From NCBI GenBank assembly GCA_963921795.1, contig OY997642.1, positions 42,274,653 through 42,338,652 of the forward strand: a stretch of DNA of 64,000 bases, in the 5' to 3' direction. Below the pieces are notes generated by a model. The model was not told where the DNA came from. It ran no database searches and saw only the letters and a list, made by a program, of their open reading frames with translations. Every line of letters starts with the position of its first letter. Within the stretch, counting starts at the first letter, position 1. The translations under genes were made by a program, and so were the position numbers. The stretch is from Nannobrachium achirus (Eukaryota > Chordata > Actinopteri > Myctophiformes > Myctophidae). Positions 1-13,547 of the stretch are shown here, in pieces.

Positions 1-449
1 AACACTACGTAATCCCATACTCTTAGTTAATTTCACAACAAATGTCACTGGCTAATTAGCTTTGTGGCCAGCAGCCATTTTAACATCTTTCTCACTCAAA
101 ATACACTCCGTGAACAATAGCAAGAGCATAGAGTGAGTGATTCTGGAACTCAGCCACAGAAACGCTGTCAAGATGATCATCCCAGAGACAGCAACTGGCC
201 ACTTGTACACCTTGGTTCTTTCTCTGACCAATCACAACCTGGCATACCAGCTTGTATCTGGGCGGGGTGATCTCTTTTACTTTACCTGTGAAAAGAAGAT
301 GGGATTAGGATCCATTCATCGGACAGATTTGGACTTGCAAGGGCCATGATCAAATACATTAGTCCTTCATGAGAGCGAGAGCCTATATGGCACCATTTCA
401 TTTACTGTAGATGTAGAAGATATCTGATATTTATAGTGCATTTTTCCTG
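1..449. other. Intergenic, no gene seen
   Basis: No recognisable gene or repeat. The one 70-residue open frame (137-349, +) has no domain I recognise and no splice context that would make it credible. Confidence 0.5.
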
Positions 450-560
450 TGTGGCTCAGGAGGGAGAGTGGCTGTCTGGGGAGTCACAAAGGGTTCACTG
501 TTCAATCCCTGAAGTGTCACTGAGTCCACTGAGTTTCCATAGAGTTACTGGTTGCTAAGA
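450..560 (+). repeat. tRNA-derived SINE head (fragment)
   Basis: An A-box-like TGGCTCAGGAGG at 452-463 and a B-box-like GTTCAATCC at 500-508 lie at Pol III promoter spacing. The same head occurs at 38081, with the tail also at 17329. Here only the 5' part is recognisable. Confidence 0.5.
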
Positions 561-774
561 GGCTCACACATTGTCACCTTCAACAATCTGACTAAGCACA
601 GTCTGACTCTACTAGTAGCCTAGCTCAGCTAGACAAATGATCCACCCATGTTAAAACAAGGAGGGGATATATACTGCAGTTAGTTAGCTGCATTAGTATA
701 TAGTATGACCAAGCCAGGCTATGACTCTAGAGCCCTAGGACTGTACAACCTAAAAAAAACAGGTGTTTCAATTT

Positions 775-1010
775 ACATTTTAAAGAAGCATAATTGTAAA
801 TCGCTCTGGATTAAGAGCAATTTACAATATGTAAGAACAGCACAAGGTAATACTTAAAACGCATAGAAATAGAAACATGCTATCTAAATTACATTTTAGC
901 CTTTGCACAAGCTGGCTTGGGCAAGTGCTACGGGCTGAGGTGGAGTCTGAAGAGGTGAGTCTTCAGGTTACGGTGGAAGATTGGGGAGTGAGTCTGCAGT
1001 TAATTGCAAT
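775..1010 (-). repeat. LINE 3'-end remnant
   Basis: The minus strand over 905-985 encodes a short stretch ending in KTHLFRLHLSP-like residues, typical of the C-terminal end of fish L2/CR1-type LINE ORFs. A TAAATCGCTCTGGATTAAGAG motif near 798 resembles a common fish LINE/SINE tail. No intact ORF. Confidence 0.35.
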
Positions 1011-1864
1011 GGGGAGTTAATTCCACAGTTTGTGAGCCAGAAGGATGGGTGTGGTTTGCAGGACAGCACAGAAGCACACACTTCTGAACAATGTGGACAG
1101 CCATTGAAATGTCACTGAAAACAAGGCAGGTGCGGTGAATGATTCCTGCTCCAGGCGGTCTAGGCCTGTCTGACCTGGCCACTCCTGGTCAGACAGGAGT
1201 CGGCATTCTCTATCGTACTTCAAAACATCATCTTCGTAAAATATAGAGGCCCTCAGTTGTGGACCTCCCTATAGACGCATCACTGAAGTCATCACTTTCC
1301 TTGCCAATATTTAAGAAACATTTTATAACACTTATTTCCTCTTCACTGTAGCCTTTAGTTCAGTGTAATGTGTAATTATTTTCTCATTTGTGTTCCTGTC
1401 GTTTTATTTTTCTGTGCAGTTTAAGTATTTTCACTTCTTTATTGCACTGCTGGTGACGGTCCCCTTGTAAGCCCCTTGGATTCATTTGTATTGTTCTTAC
1501 ATGTTATTTAATGACCTCTTCCATTATGGATAGGGTTCCAAATAAGCATATTGGCTTCTTCCTTTTCTTGCACAATTAACTTGTTTTCTTTTGACATGTA
1601 TTGTTTCTATTTTATATTACCATGTGCTAATAAACTAAACTAGAGGTTGGGGCTTAGCATATACCATCCTTGTGTGTGCCAGTTGGCTTGTTGTGTTGAC
1701 ACATTGTTTGAATTAAGTTATGTTATGTGGGCTTTGTTTTGCGGAATCCTGGGCGGTGATTGGGTTGAACATCGTTGGAGTAACTTTTACAGTGCAAGCT
1801 ACAGTAAAAAGAGTTTCCTATATTGAGAAGCTGTCATGTCCTACTCTTCAATCTGCTGTTCATT
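1011..1864. other. Intergenic, AT-rich
   Basis: AT-rich sequence with no credible gene; possibly old LINE 3' UTR between 1200 and 1650. I see no RNA gene. Confidence 0.4.
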
Positions 1865-1965
1865 ATGCTGCATTCACACCGGCAGCTCACAGGCTACCAT
1901 TCTTTTTCAATGGAAGCCAGCGACATGAAGATAAAAGATACAAAGTGTGAGTGTGAACGCAGCAT
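1865..1965. mobile_element. Small MITE with terminal inverted repeats
   Basis: Left end ATGCTGCATTCACAC and right end GTGTGAACGCAGCAT are inverted repeats with one mismatch. Length is about 100 bp and non-coding. Family not assigned. Confidence 0.55.
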
Positions 1966-2809
1966 CACACTATATTGATGTTTCCAAGACATACCCTTCA
2001 ACATGTCTGCCAAGAGCAGTGCAAGGTGGCTGCAGGAGTCACTATACTGGGCTCCTTCCAGATGACTCTCCAGTATAGTTTGGATTAGTTCCTGGACTTT
2101 GGATGTTTTAAACCGACACTGTTGTTCTGGTTCCGTCAGATAGGTGTTTTCCAGTTTCTGTAGTGGAGGCTGTTGGACCTGGACGTAGAAAGTATGAAAT
2201 CATCATTTTAATACACAAGGCTAATTTACATGAGAGACTACACATTCTATACTTCAGCTATTGCTTGCCATCACATACGACCTGGTAGAGAGGGAAGCCT
2301 GAGAAACTGGTCCTTCCAGCAGGCAGCCGACCTCCAATGGAGAACCTCTTGCTGAGAACAGAGGACTGTTGTCGCACCAAAGGGGGAAGTAACATGAGTG
2401 CTGTTGATTTATTGGTTAATTAATAGAATTGGCTCTCTGTAAACCTATAAAGTCGCTGCGACTAAAACAGTTCCGTAAAATAATTAAGAGCAAAGCAGTC
2501 ACACAAGCATCAATATTCACATAACTTCATCTCTGTATTAAATAACGTAATAAATACATACGGTAATTAAAAGGACCGTGAATCACCCGTGATTTATATC
2601 CACAAAATCGATATTCAATTAGATTTCTTTACTTTTGTTTGCACAGTGAATGCAACCTTGGTTGTCAGGGACGTGCTGGCCATTGGGAAAAGCGGGACAA
2701 CTCCCGAACGGCCGGTTCATTCCCGGCCGGTCCAGGCCGGCCATTAGGAAAAAATAAAAAATAAAATGTCTGCCTTCGTTCCATTTTGGGGGCTGGGCAG
2801 CCAACAAGG
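1966..2809. other. Intergenic with GC-rich palindromic patch
   Basis: No gene. Around 2708-2745 GGCCGG/CCGGCC blocks alternate and could fold; this looks like the edge of a degraded repeat. Confidence 0.4.
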
Positions 2810-3074
2810 TAAATCGTCACTGTCGGGCAGAAACCTTGTATCTCCAAGTTTCAAATTTGTAGATTCTTTCGCAAAGCAAGCCCTGCTTCATCATACAAGG
2901 CCGTCGCACAAAAGTAGTGAAAACAGCAGATCTACAAGCACACAATGCCTCGCGGTGCGAGGCGTTGTGTGCTTGTAGATCGGCTGTTTTCACTAGTTTA
3001 AATCATTTTTAAAATGATAAATACAAAACAAACGGTTTTGGACGTACAAGGTTTCCACCCAACAACGACGAAAT
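2810..3074. mobile_element. Palindromic MITE, family A, copy 1
   Basis: Inverted ends share the core GAAACCTTGTA..TCCAA. The centre (2916-2994) is a long hairpin whose stem is GCAGATCTACAAGCACAC opposite GTGTGCTTGTAGATCGGC. Related copies sit at 39764-40010 and, degraded, at 21365-21540. Half copies occur at 8898-8945 and near 15800-15835. Non-coding. Confidence 0.65.
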
Positions 3075-3151
3075 ATAACTCATGTAATTGGCCCACTGGC
3101 TTGTCACTTGTCATGATCTGAAACGGCAATTTTTGAGTAGCAGCAGCAGCA

Positions 3152-3181
3152 GCGCTATAGAGAGATCTCTCTCTATAGCGC
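3152..3181. repeat. Near-perfect 30-bp palindrome
   Basis: Fourteen-base arms GCGCTATAGAGAGA and TCTCTCTATAGCGC around a 2-base centre. Preceded by a short (CAG)n run. Confidence 0.7.
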
Positions 3182-3706
3182 GCAATGAGGGCCTCTCCAA
3201 CTCTTTTTCCCGGGCTGAATCAGGGGCCCAGCACGTCCCTGGTGGTTGTTGTTATAGGTAAAACATAAATCATGTGCTGTAGAGAGCCTGCTACAACATT
3301 GTGCTTACTGTAAACTGTTGATAATCTCTGGACTGAGAGCTGCGTCGGGTAGAGATGGAAGCCCTGCGTCGCTGACTGGCCAAAGCCCCTGATTCAGTTG
3401 ATTCATTGAACTGGACCAACGCCTCCTTGGAGAGAGGAGACCGCTGGGCAGCCATGTTGGAGCCAACCTGGAGCGGGAAATGATGGAGGCATGGTGTGTC
3501 AGTGCTCTGGTTACACTAGCAACAGGTGATCATGTTTTATGTATCCCATGTTGTTGAGCTTTGTTAGTGCCATTTTCTTTGTGAAAGCTGTAATCAAAGT
3601 AGTTTCCTATATCAAGAAATTACCATCTCTCTTCCTGCCGATCATCAAGCCACCAGTCATTACAACTAGTAAGACGCCTCAGGGCGACATGCGACCTCGC
3701 CCTAAA

Positions 3707-3737
3707 GGCCAGATGGCCAATTCTTGGCCATCTGGCC
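3707..3737. repeat. Perfect hairpin
   Basis: GGCCAGATGGCCAA, loop TTC, then the exact complement. It abuts a short piece of CCATATATGG satellite (3738-3830) and probably marks an end of that repeat family, as a GC hairpin does at 61037. Confidence 0.65.
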
Positions 3738-3830
3738 AGTGATGTATATCGGACCAGTTACCCATATATGGAGACCGCTGATACCCATATATGGAGATCC
3801 ATGTACTGTATATGGAGATATGCTGTGCGA
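3738..3830 (+). repeat. CCATATATGG satellite, short piece
   Basis: Two CCATATATGG units followed by GAGA, plus a diverged unit (TGTATATGGAGAT). Same family as the arrays at 51705 and 61085. Confidence 0.6.
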
Positions 3831-6025
3831 GCCTGGCCTGGTTCCAGCCCATAGACCCGCCCACTCTCAGAGTGGACTGTTTCTCTGGTCTGGAATTGTA
3901 TTCATAATAAGTGATTTCTGGAGCCGAAATGACGGCTCCTCCAATTAGCGCAGGGGGTGGGGGTGGGTTTAACAAATAACCAACCCGTGCCTTCAAAGTC
4001 CCTCCCCTCCAGAAATCGCTCAAACAGGGCACAATGTCAGACTCAAGCTTCAGCTGAGTCTGAAATCAGGCTAGTGCGGGCCCAAACATGCTTACTCAGT
4101 TATTCGTTATATGAAAGTCCTATGATGTCTATGACATCTGACATCATACCCTTTTATACCCAATTGCCCATACATGGAGATCCCTGTCTGTAGAACCAGC
4201 CGTTAGTGCTGCATTAAGGCAATAATGCTGTTCTTCTTTATCTTCCAGCCGGCCCGTATGAAAGTATTTTGAAATTCGTATTTATTTATTTATTCATCCA
4301 AATGACTCCCAAATAACTCCCCCTAACTCACCCAGGTTTGGTGCGTCCTGCATAGAGCCCTCAAAATGTTGTTTGTAGTTTGTTGTCATGTCAGCATATT
4401 TCATGTGATACATACCTAATTTAGTTCCATTGCTTGCCTGTCTCGTCTCACGTGCCACAGCAGCAATGTTTTGCATCCATAACATTGTGTGAAATTGCAT
4501 ATGAGGAGCTCTTGTAACTCTGTAGTTCTTTATGATAACCACATGTGATGAACTCTATAAATTAACTTTATGCATTTCTATAAATAGCAGTTAGAATGCA
4601 CTTTTACACTGTTTTTATCTGCGAGTTGTGCTTGTTTTTTTTACATCATGTTTATTTTTCTATTAAGACTTTAGTATTTGTATTGTAATTATCTTTTCAT
4701 TTATGAATTTCGGCTGTCTTTTAGGAGGCACATAATTCATTTTTTTCTTTCTGATGCTGTTGCCATGGAGGAAAATATGACAAATAGGCATAAAGCATTC
4801 TTGAATCTTGACTGACATCCCAGACTAGGTTCTTACTCAAAGCACTGAGAAGAGAGAGATATGTTTATTAGAACATTAAATTAACTACAGTCTAAAGTCA
4901 ACATAGGCTACTATCAGGATACTATCATTTACTGCACGTGCAACTGTCTGTTTCCATGAGCCACAGCACATGTGCATCAATGTCAGATTGTCATAGTGTG
5001 TGACAGTGTGTTACATGCTGTATTATTGGACATATATGACATATGACTTATCTACATAATGCTATACCACGTAAACAACTTATGACTTAACTTGTGGTTT
5101 GCATGTAAACAAGTCTAAATGTATCTTCTATTGAACGTTAATCTTTTCCATTACAGACAACATTCCTTTGCCAATTTCAGCATTTACTATAATATTGCGA
5201 TAGTACTGTATGTATAATGTTTAACGTATGTATTATTAATCAGTTAGCTATAAACATCATGTACAGAAAACAGGCTAAAATTTTAGCCAACTGTAATTAC
5301 ATAATATACATTGTGATTGCATTTGTATATTACTTTCTATCTTATCTTATTATCTTTTTTGCACAAGATGAACATATTATTTAATATTAACTGTTCAGCA
5401 GAAAATAAATACCCCAATGGAAACAACATTTTGTGTTATTCTTTTAGCATAACCCTTGGCTGTACTACCTGTACTGTTTGTTATTAAAGTACTGTATGCA
5501 ATCAATCACTAAAAAAATAAGTCAGAGGAAATAAACATGAATCATACCGAATGATTTGTTTATGAGCAACCTTTCAACACTGTGAAAGTAAATGATCCAA
5601 ATCATAAACAATGCTGGAAAAATCTAACTTTATGGTTGCTAAAGTATGTACAACCGGCCATTAACTGAACATCAGAGACTCACAGTTCATTACAGTACAT
5701 CAATCCCGTGCAACGCCTCATGAGAGCTGCTGCAGCTGACAAACATGACTATCATAAAAGGGGAACTTTGTTCATAATGGTATGATGTCCCTATGAGGTT
5801 TTAACTGAGAGAGAGTGTAAACATTGTATATTTAACCTTGGGTGTCTCTATTTTTAGCAACATTTTTCCAAATGTTTTTTCCGTGTACACATTGTTTAAA
5901 ACATGTCTAGCCAGTCGCTGAAAGAGCAAATTCTTTCCCTTTGACCTGATCATATCTTTGACTTGATCGTATCTTGGCCAGCCCTATTTAAAGACTTTAC
6001 AAACCATAACAAATGAGCGTTCTCC
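3831..6025. other. AT-rich intergenic stretch
   Basis: About 2.2 kb of AT-rich sequence. One more CATGGAGATCCCTGT satellite remnant is visible near 4174. No credible gene, RNA gene or complete mobile element was recognised. Confidence 0.45.
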
Positions 6026-6285
6026 ACAGGTTCTCAAAGTAGGGTCCGGGGACCCCCAAGGGTCCTTAGGAGAGTTCAAGGGGGTCCCCAGGAAAAATCA
6101 CTTCAACCAGTTTAACCGTAGCCTACATCGTCTATTTTCAAAAGAAAACACTCTAACAACAGAAATCTTGTTTGATCTATGGGAGGTTCCTGACACAACA
6201 TATTTTCAGATGGGGTCCACAGTCAAATACATAATCCATTTGGTGTCATTAACATGAAAAAGTAGTGATACCACTGGCCTAAGAA
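6026..6285. repeat. hAT-like MITE remnant (GGTCC..GACCCCC family)
   Basis: Contains the GGGTCCGGGGACCCCC and GGGGTCCACAGTCAAATAC motifs that recur in the better MITEs at 7536, 9430, 24152 and 25466. Ends are CAGG..CTGG, but no target duplication is visible. Confidence 0.4.
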
Positions 6286-6522
6286 GACAGAGTATGACTG
6301 TTAACCCCACTCACCTTGGATTACCTGGACGAGGCTGCAGTAACAATGATAAAGGTGTGATAATACTGTTTTCTGCACGTGTTGCAGGACAGGTTACTGG
6401 AGACTGGTGGTGACACTCTGTGGAAACAACAGCAACCACTTTATTCTGAGGCAACCAGTAAATGATTCTCTAGAGATGGGTAGTCTTGGAAGGCCACAAA
6501 CACAACACACCACAACACATGC

Positions 6523-6822
<300 letters not shown>

Positions 6823-6965
6823 CCAGGCCAGGCCAGGCAAGGTAGGGCAATCATTCTCAGAGACCTTCTATAAAGATTCTGTTCTGGCTCGGGCAAACGC
6901 ATATCACTCACACCACACGTTAACGTACATACGAGCAGTGATTCACACAAACATATACACATTTG

Positions 6966-6982
6966 CACGCACACACACGCAC

Positions 6983-7074
<92 letters not shown>
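6966..7074. repeat. (CA)n microsatellite
   Basis: About 110 bp of CA repeat with a few CACG units at the left edge. Confidence 0.95.
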
Positions 7075-7076
<2 letters not shown>

Positions 7077-7169
7077 GCTTACTGCCATAGCTGCAGCTGT
7101 TGTCATGGTGAAGTACTGCTCTTTCCAACCATAAACAGTTTGACACCGAGGCAGTAAGAACCGATGCTT

Positions 7170-7312
<143 letters not shown>

Positions 7313-7535
7313 CCGCAGACTACACATCACAGAGACACATTATTGGACACATCAGTCAACAGATCAGCTGTCTTTCAAATCAACCCAGTGGGATGAGGTG
7401 ATTTCTGGCCTCCTCCAAGGCCATGGTGAACCAACATCATTTAACTTGGAGAACTTCAGTGTTTCCTTTCACTCTGCAAGTTATACAACGTGACAGCAGG
7501 CGCTTCCAAACCTGTACCCTCAACACTATAGCAGC

Positions 7536-8009
7536 CAGGGGTGTCGCACCAAATTCTGGGCCCTGGGTGCTTTAACTATTGACAAATAGCAGATATACAA
7601 GCTCACAGCGAGCTTGTATATCTGCTAATTTTCAAAAATCGTGAACATTTGTGCAAGTCTGAATATTTCAAATCCTTCTAAGGTTTTTTGAAAAAAAAAA
7701 CTATGTTTCTATGTCAGTGGTGCTCAGACTTTCTCATGTGAAGGACCCCCAAAATGATATGTATTTGACCACGGACCCCCAGCTCAAATATTTTGTTCCA
7801 GGGACCCCCCAGAAGCAAAATTTAAATGTTTGCTTAAAAAATAAAATTATTCAAAGATTTGCACACGTTTTCACGACTTTTCAATAGCAGATCTACAAGC
7901 TTGCCGTGTGAGCTTGTATATCTGATATTTTTCAATAGCTAAAGTATAAAATAATTAAGGCCCCTCCCTCCACCTTGGGCGCTAGTAACTCAGTCCCACT
8001 CCACCCCTG
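7536..8009 (+). mobile_element. Non-autonomous hAT MITE, copy 1
   Basis: Starts CAGGGGTGTCGCACC and ends CCACCCCTG, the hAT-type CAGGGG terminus. Contains the GGACCCCCAAAATGATATG / CCAGGGACCCCC core and two AGCAGAT(A/C)TACAAGC hairpins (7584-7632 and 7883-7930). No clear 8-bp target duplication here, unlike the copies at 9430 and 25466. Confidence 0.7.
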
Positions 8010-9429
8010 AGTAGGACTATACCCCAAAACTAGTGCACTGTGTTCTTTCCCTGTGGACAATTTATGCATTGCTGCAGTCATGGCAGTATATCTTCATACA
8101 TACATGCCTACTACACAGTTTATTTCGAAGAACCCATGGAGAGTTAACCACTTAGCCAAATATACTCTGTTGTGCGACGACTAGTGAAAATGGCAGACCT
8201 ACTACAAACTCCCAACAGGTCGCTTTCTGCATTTTTAAAACATTTCTGAATATTGACATGCTCGAACCAGGGGTGCCAAGTTTGAAAGGGGTCAAATCTG
8301 ATGCACTTGTCTTGGCAGCTTCTGTAATAGTCTGGATAGGACGAGTGAGATGCCATATTACTACTTTGGCTTTAATTGGCTTGACAGTTCATTGGAAACT
8401 AGGTCGACAGCAGGTGATCACACAGCTGTACTGTAAACCGTGAGCGTGCAATTACACACCTTTCATCGCAACTTACACCTTTTTCAGCCTCACATTATTA
8501 CAGAAGTGCAAATGAGAGCGTATTTCCTTAATCTGATTCTCGGTGCAGAGTCGCAGCCTATACCTGAAAGCCAACCGACACCTTAAATCCAAATTCATAT
8601 TCAATATGAACCATACTACCATCCATTCAACTAGTCCTGCTCTCTTGAATGTTTCATCTGGTCCTGTTGAGACCCTTTGAACATGCGAGGAGCAGGAAGC
8701 CAGCTTTCAAGTGCACAAACATGGAGAGCCTGTAATGAGGAATAATTCAGCTCTGACTGGAGCAGTGATTTATTTTTTAAATCGAGCAATCATGGGTTCT
8801 GTTCACGAGGAAGACAAGGCTGACTGAACACCCACAGAATTCAAACTCTTCCCATTAGTTGAAGAGCTTCAGCGTTGGGGAAGCATATTGATGCTGCTGG
8901 GTGGAAACCTTGTATGTCCAAAACCGTTATACTTTTCAGAAAAAGGAACAAATTACCTGTGCCAAATGGCTCTAATGCAGGTTAGAGCCATCTATTGTTC
9001 TGGTTAATACTTTTCATTGGTTAAATATTTATTTCATTGTAGGCGAAAATGATAAAGATTTTCAAAACCTTTCTAAAACGTGACAAAGAATAAAACAGGG
9101 CATTCATTTATGGGGGGGGGGGGGGGGGGGGGGAAGATATAAAGATGAAACATATGGAGATACAATGTTTCTGCCTACCTGGCACTGGCAGAATAAACCT
9201 GCAGCAAATTCCCCCAGGCAAAAGACCATCACTTTACAGCTGGGTGAAGTGGAGACCAGCTAACTGGCTTTTACAAGGAGAAAGAGGCTGTAAGGAGGGT
9301 CACTAATCATCTTGACAGAGCCGTTTCTGGCCAGTGTGGATGTCACATTGAGATAGAGCGTAAGAGCAAGGCAGATAAAAGCTAGACAGGCAAGGTGGGA
9401 GAGAGACGGGCAGAGACAGTGTGTGCATG
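8010..9429. other. Intergenic, no gene; G22 tract
   Basis: Mostly unique sequence. Holds a half copy of MITE family A at 8898-8945 and a run of 22 G at 9112-9133. No credible ORF. Confidence 0.45.
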
Positions 9430-9916
9430 CGAGGGCGTCACAATAGGGGGAGTGGGACTAAGTTACTTGGGCCCAAGGTGGAGGGGCCTTAATAATTTTA
9501 TACTTTAGCTATATTGAAAAATAGCAGATCTACAAGCTCACAGTGTGGCACTCGGTGCCGCGCTGCGAGCTTGTAGATCTGCTATTTTTTAAAAGCCGTG
9601 AAAATGTGTGAATATATGTATTTTTTTAAACTTTTGTAACAAAAATTTTGATTCTGGGGTGGTCCCTGGAACTAAATATTTTGACATGAGGGTCCGTGGC
9701 CAAATACATATAATTTTGGGGGTCCTTCGCATGAAAAGGTTTGAGCACCACTGACATAGAAACATAGAATTTTCAATAGTTAAAGCACAAAATAATGCGT
9801 AATAAAGCGTTCCCAATCTAAATGGGTTAAACTCCCCTCCCCCTATGAAGAACATTCATGGGGGGCCCGCAGTGAATCCTTGTACCCAGGGCCCAGAATT
9901 CTGTGCGACACCCCCG
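9430..9916 (-). mobile_element. Non-autonomous hAT MITE, copy 2
   Basis: Same family as 7536-8009 and 25466-25951 but inverted. Flanked by an 8-bp duplication with one mismatch (TGTGCATG at 9422-9429, TGTGCACG at 9917-9924), as expected for hAT. Carries one long hairpin at 9517-9590 with stem AATAGCAGATCTACAAGCTC. Confidence 0.75.
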
Positions 9917-10065
9917 TGTGCACGGGAGCTCATGAGGTTCAAAGGGAAGGAACGAGGCATGCGGCAAAGGTCTCTCCTAATTAGCTTTCACTAAAATTAC
10001 TGATGCTATCTCATCTCACTGGCAGGTGTAGAGAGCGAGAGAGCTTACTGTAGTCTTACATCACA

Positions 10066-10106
<41 letters not shown>

Positions 10107-10107
10107 G
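10066..10107. repeat. (TGTC)n microsatellite
   Basis: About ten TGTC/TCTG units, followed by a short CT run. Confidence 0.95.
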
Positions 10108-10256
10108 CCTGACTCTCTCTCTCTCTGTCAGCACCAGACAATTTAATGTGGACAATTTAACGTCCACATGTTGTAGGTGAAAAATATTATTATGACAATG
10201 ATTATGATTATTGCATCATTTTAATTACGGTGCAAAAACAGTTGTTTCAAAATTCA

Positions 10257-10722
10257 TCCTTAAAGGACTTCCCCCATCTTCATATAATTGATCCTCACTA
10301 ATGCTCATTATAATATGCTACAATTTTTGTCTACTCAGTCTGTCTCAGAGGAGACCTGCATACCAGTGACATCATCGATGGGGAATCCAAGCTAATAGAA
10401 ACTGCAGGTTTTCTATTCCTGAAAAAGTTAGAATACACCCCTTGGAATGGTGCAGTCCAGGCTCATTAGCTGCAGCTTGATATAAAAAGCTGTCAGTAAG
10501 CCAGTTGTCAGATGGAGCTAGAGAGGGGTGGAAAGCTGGACACCACCACCAAGTCAAGAGGCCGGGTGACAGAATTGAACGTTCTCTTTGTTGGTGTTTG
10601 ATGAATAAATACACCGTCTGGTTGAACTCTATACCATGCCACTGTACTACAGACTCTGTACCTAATTCCAACCGCTAAGAGGACATTCTCACAGTAGAAA
10701 ATGGGTGAAGTCGTCCTTTTAG
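10257..10722. mobile_element. Possible degraded TTAA-type MITE
   Basis: Left end CCTTAAAGGACTTCCCCCAT and right end ATGGGTGAAGTCGTCCTTTTAGG are imperfect inverted repeats of the same type as the TTAA elements at 13209 and 27610. The right-hand TTAA is mutated. Confidence 0.4.
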
Positions 10723-12299
10723 GTTAGTTTAGGAAATGAGTCAGTTTAATTAGTATAATTTGAAATTGTGTTAACTGATTGTTGTCTATGTAGGTGCTAA
10801 AATAGTTTTGACTGTTTGACCTCTTATCCAACAGTGTTGTTGTGTTTCAGACACTAATGGATCCAGTCAGTATTGATGCATTTTTCATTTGGTTAAGTCA
10901 TGTTTGCATACAGTAGGTGACCTCTTATGCAGCATTTGCTCTGTCAACGTGCACGCTGCCTATACCCACTTGAGAACATGCAATAACACCTAAATACACT
11001 GACATGCACATAAGCCACAGCCATACATGATCATCCCCCCCCCCCCCCCCCCCCCTTCAAACCTGTTACATTTTGTGAGACACACGCACACACATACAAA
11101 AGTGCATGAACATAAAGGACATTGGAGTGGTGGAGTGGGGAAGCAACCACCGAGCTCAGCCAGGCTGGGCGATAAGGCCAGAGACCCAACAGGCTGGGTG
11201 CGGCCTTCCTCTTAATGAGCATCTATCTCCCCCTTTGCTTTGTGCGTGTTTGACAACCATCGATTGTACAAATGAGTCGGATACTGTAGTGTTGTGTTTG
11301 ATGATGTGTTGCAAAGAGTTAAGCTTCTTTTATCATTTGATAGACAGTAGTATATTCACTTATGGCCAGCACGCACGCAGACGTGTTCCTTTAACTCTGA
11401 GAGTGCAAGGGTCCGCTTTCACACTGGCAAAATTAAAACTGCTAAACTTTTTTGCTGTGCACTTTTTCAGTTTTTCTGTCATGCTTTTTTAAATACAATA
11501 CAAGCATTCACTTTCCTTTGTCCAAAGCCTTTTGAATCTAATATTTCCATTGCAGAACAGGGGTACAGGTGTTGTAGATTATCGTAGACTGTCCATTTTC
11601 AACCTTGTAGTGTCCCAATTCTGGCATGGCATGATACCAAAACATTTGGTTTTTCACAATGCATCACGACACAGCATGTTGTGAGCTTGGCTATTTTTGC
11701 CAGACCCATGAAATGGGTAGGCCTACATAAGCAAATGTCGGTCTGTCCGGGTTTTCTATATAAAGGGTATATATGATGATGACATGATGATGACATGCCT
11801 ACAAAAGGCATGATGTCATAAATGATGATGATAGACAGGGGGTCTGGCACAACCAGGTTGACCTGGTCTAGTTGCTATTTGATGTACAACAGAGTAGCCC
11901 ATATATGGTTTAAGTGGTTTTTGCTTGTTCTGACCTTTATCTGAGTGAGAGGATTTCAGCTGGCAGCCTGTGATCTTTACACAGTAAAATCCAGAGTGTC
12001 CATTGGACCATTGGACAGTGCACAACATGCTCTCTTTTCTGGGGGCATTTTGGGTTTCCTTTTTGTACCACATCTGTGAAAAACCACCCTGTAAACTTGA
12101 TGACTTACCCAAGAGACCTCCAGTGATTTCTCTGTTCCTGTTCAACTTTTTCTGTCGTCTGTTTTCGCTTGCTGTGACATTTGTTCCCCTTGTGGCAAAA
12201 AGACGGATGAAACCATTTTCTGTCTGCGCAGAGAAATTCACCAAAGAGTCCCGAGGCCGGAGACAGAATCCTAATAACCCAATGTTCTCTGTCATTCCC
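10723..12299. other. Intergenic, no gene; C21 tract
   Basis: Unique-looking sequence with a run of about 21 C at 11035-11055. Open frames of 128 and 159 residues (11106-11492 and 11816-12295) show no recognisable domain and are treated as chance. Confidence 0.4.
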
Positions 12300-12398
12300 T
12301 CTTTCTCTCTGTCTGTCTCTCTCTGTCTGTCTGTCTCTCTGTCTGTCTGTCTCTCTCTGTCTGTCTGTCTGTCTGTCTCTCTCTGTCAGTCTCTCTCT
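12300..12398. repeat. (TCTG)n/(TC)n microsatellite
   Basis: Interspersed TCTG and TCTC units over about 100 bp. Confidence 0.9.
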
Positions 12399-13208
12399 TG
12401 CTCTGACTCTAATCAAGATCTTGACATCTTCTGTGGGTTAACAGCTTGCTAAAGACATGTGTAAAAAATAAACAAATAAATATAAATCATATGATGAATC
12501 ATAGTTGTTATAAGTGAGAGTCTGTATGAGTTGAGATGCAAATTTTTGCCATGGAACACTGCCGTACAATTATAGGCAGTACAGGCTTTAGTCCAGGGAT
12601 GTCAAACATACGGCCCACGGGCCGGAGATGATTGCTCTACAAGGCCCCAGCCTTGTAGAGCATACATTTCTGAGCATTTAGGGAAAAAAAGTAAGTCTCT
12701 AGCCCATTCCTATCAAGAGTTATGATTGTTTTAAGAATTAACCTAACTAATGCTTTCTCACTGCAGGCTAGGTTTCTCCCACCTGGCAGTGATTGAGTTG
12801 ATTGATTGGAATGTTAAGTGACCAGCTCTATCTCTCTCTCTCTGAAGATGACAGCATTGCTAGGAATGGGGTAGGGGACCTGGCTATGAATAACACCTGA
12901 ACGTACCTACAATATTCGAACTGTACTCAAAGATTACACATATTAGACATGGAAATTAATGTTGTTAAGAAAATAACTTATTTAAAAAATATAATAATAA
13001 TAAAATGTAAAAGTTTTATTATTCAGATATTTTCTGAATATGCCATTAGTGTTCATTACTTTTATTCTTTTTATTATAAAATACAATAAAAATAATTATT
13101 GTCCTGCATGAATAATATTTTTTTTAGCCATTTACAAATTATAGCAGAGACTATCAGGAATTGAATTATTCTATTATCAAATGGCCGGTTTATTCTTATT
13201 GGCACTTC

Positions 13209-13467
13209 TTAAAGGAGTAGTTCACCCCCAAAATGCCATGGAGCCAATGGAGACTCATTCCTAAAACAGAAATTTGATTACAATAAATGCATGCCTATTG
13301 ATTCCCATTTGGGTCCCCATCCGGAATCAATGGGGGAAAGTGTACTATTATCAAATTTTTGTCTTAGTAATGCGACAAATAAAATAAAAATATATTATTG
13401 AACTCAAGTCTCCATGGCGTGAGTAATCAAAGAAAAAAAAATCAAACCCAAGTTTGAAGTGAGCGGT

Positions 13468-13547
<80 letters not shown>

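Noticed and set aside
7528..8017. 8-bp target duplication for the hAT MITE at 7536
   Set aside because: ATAGCAGC on the left and AGTAGGAC on the right do not match.
10372..10671. 99-residue minus-strand ORF
   Set aside because: No recognisable domain, and it lies within a likely degraded MITE.
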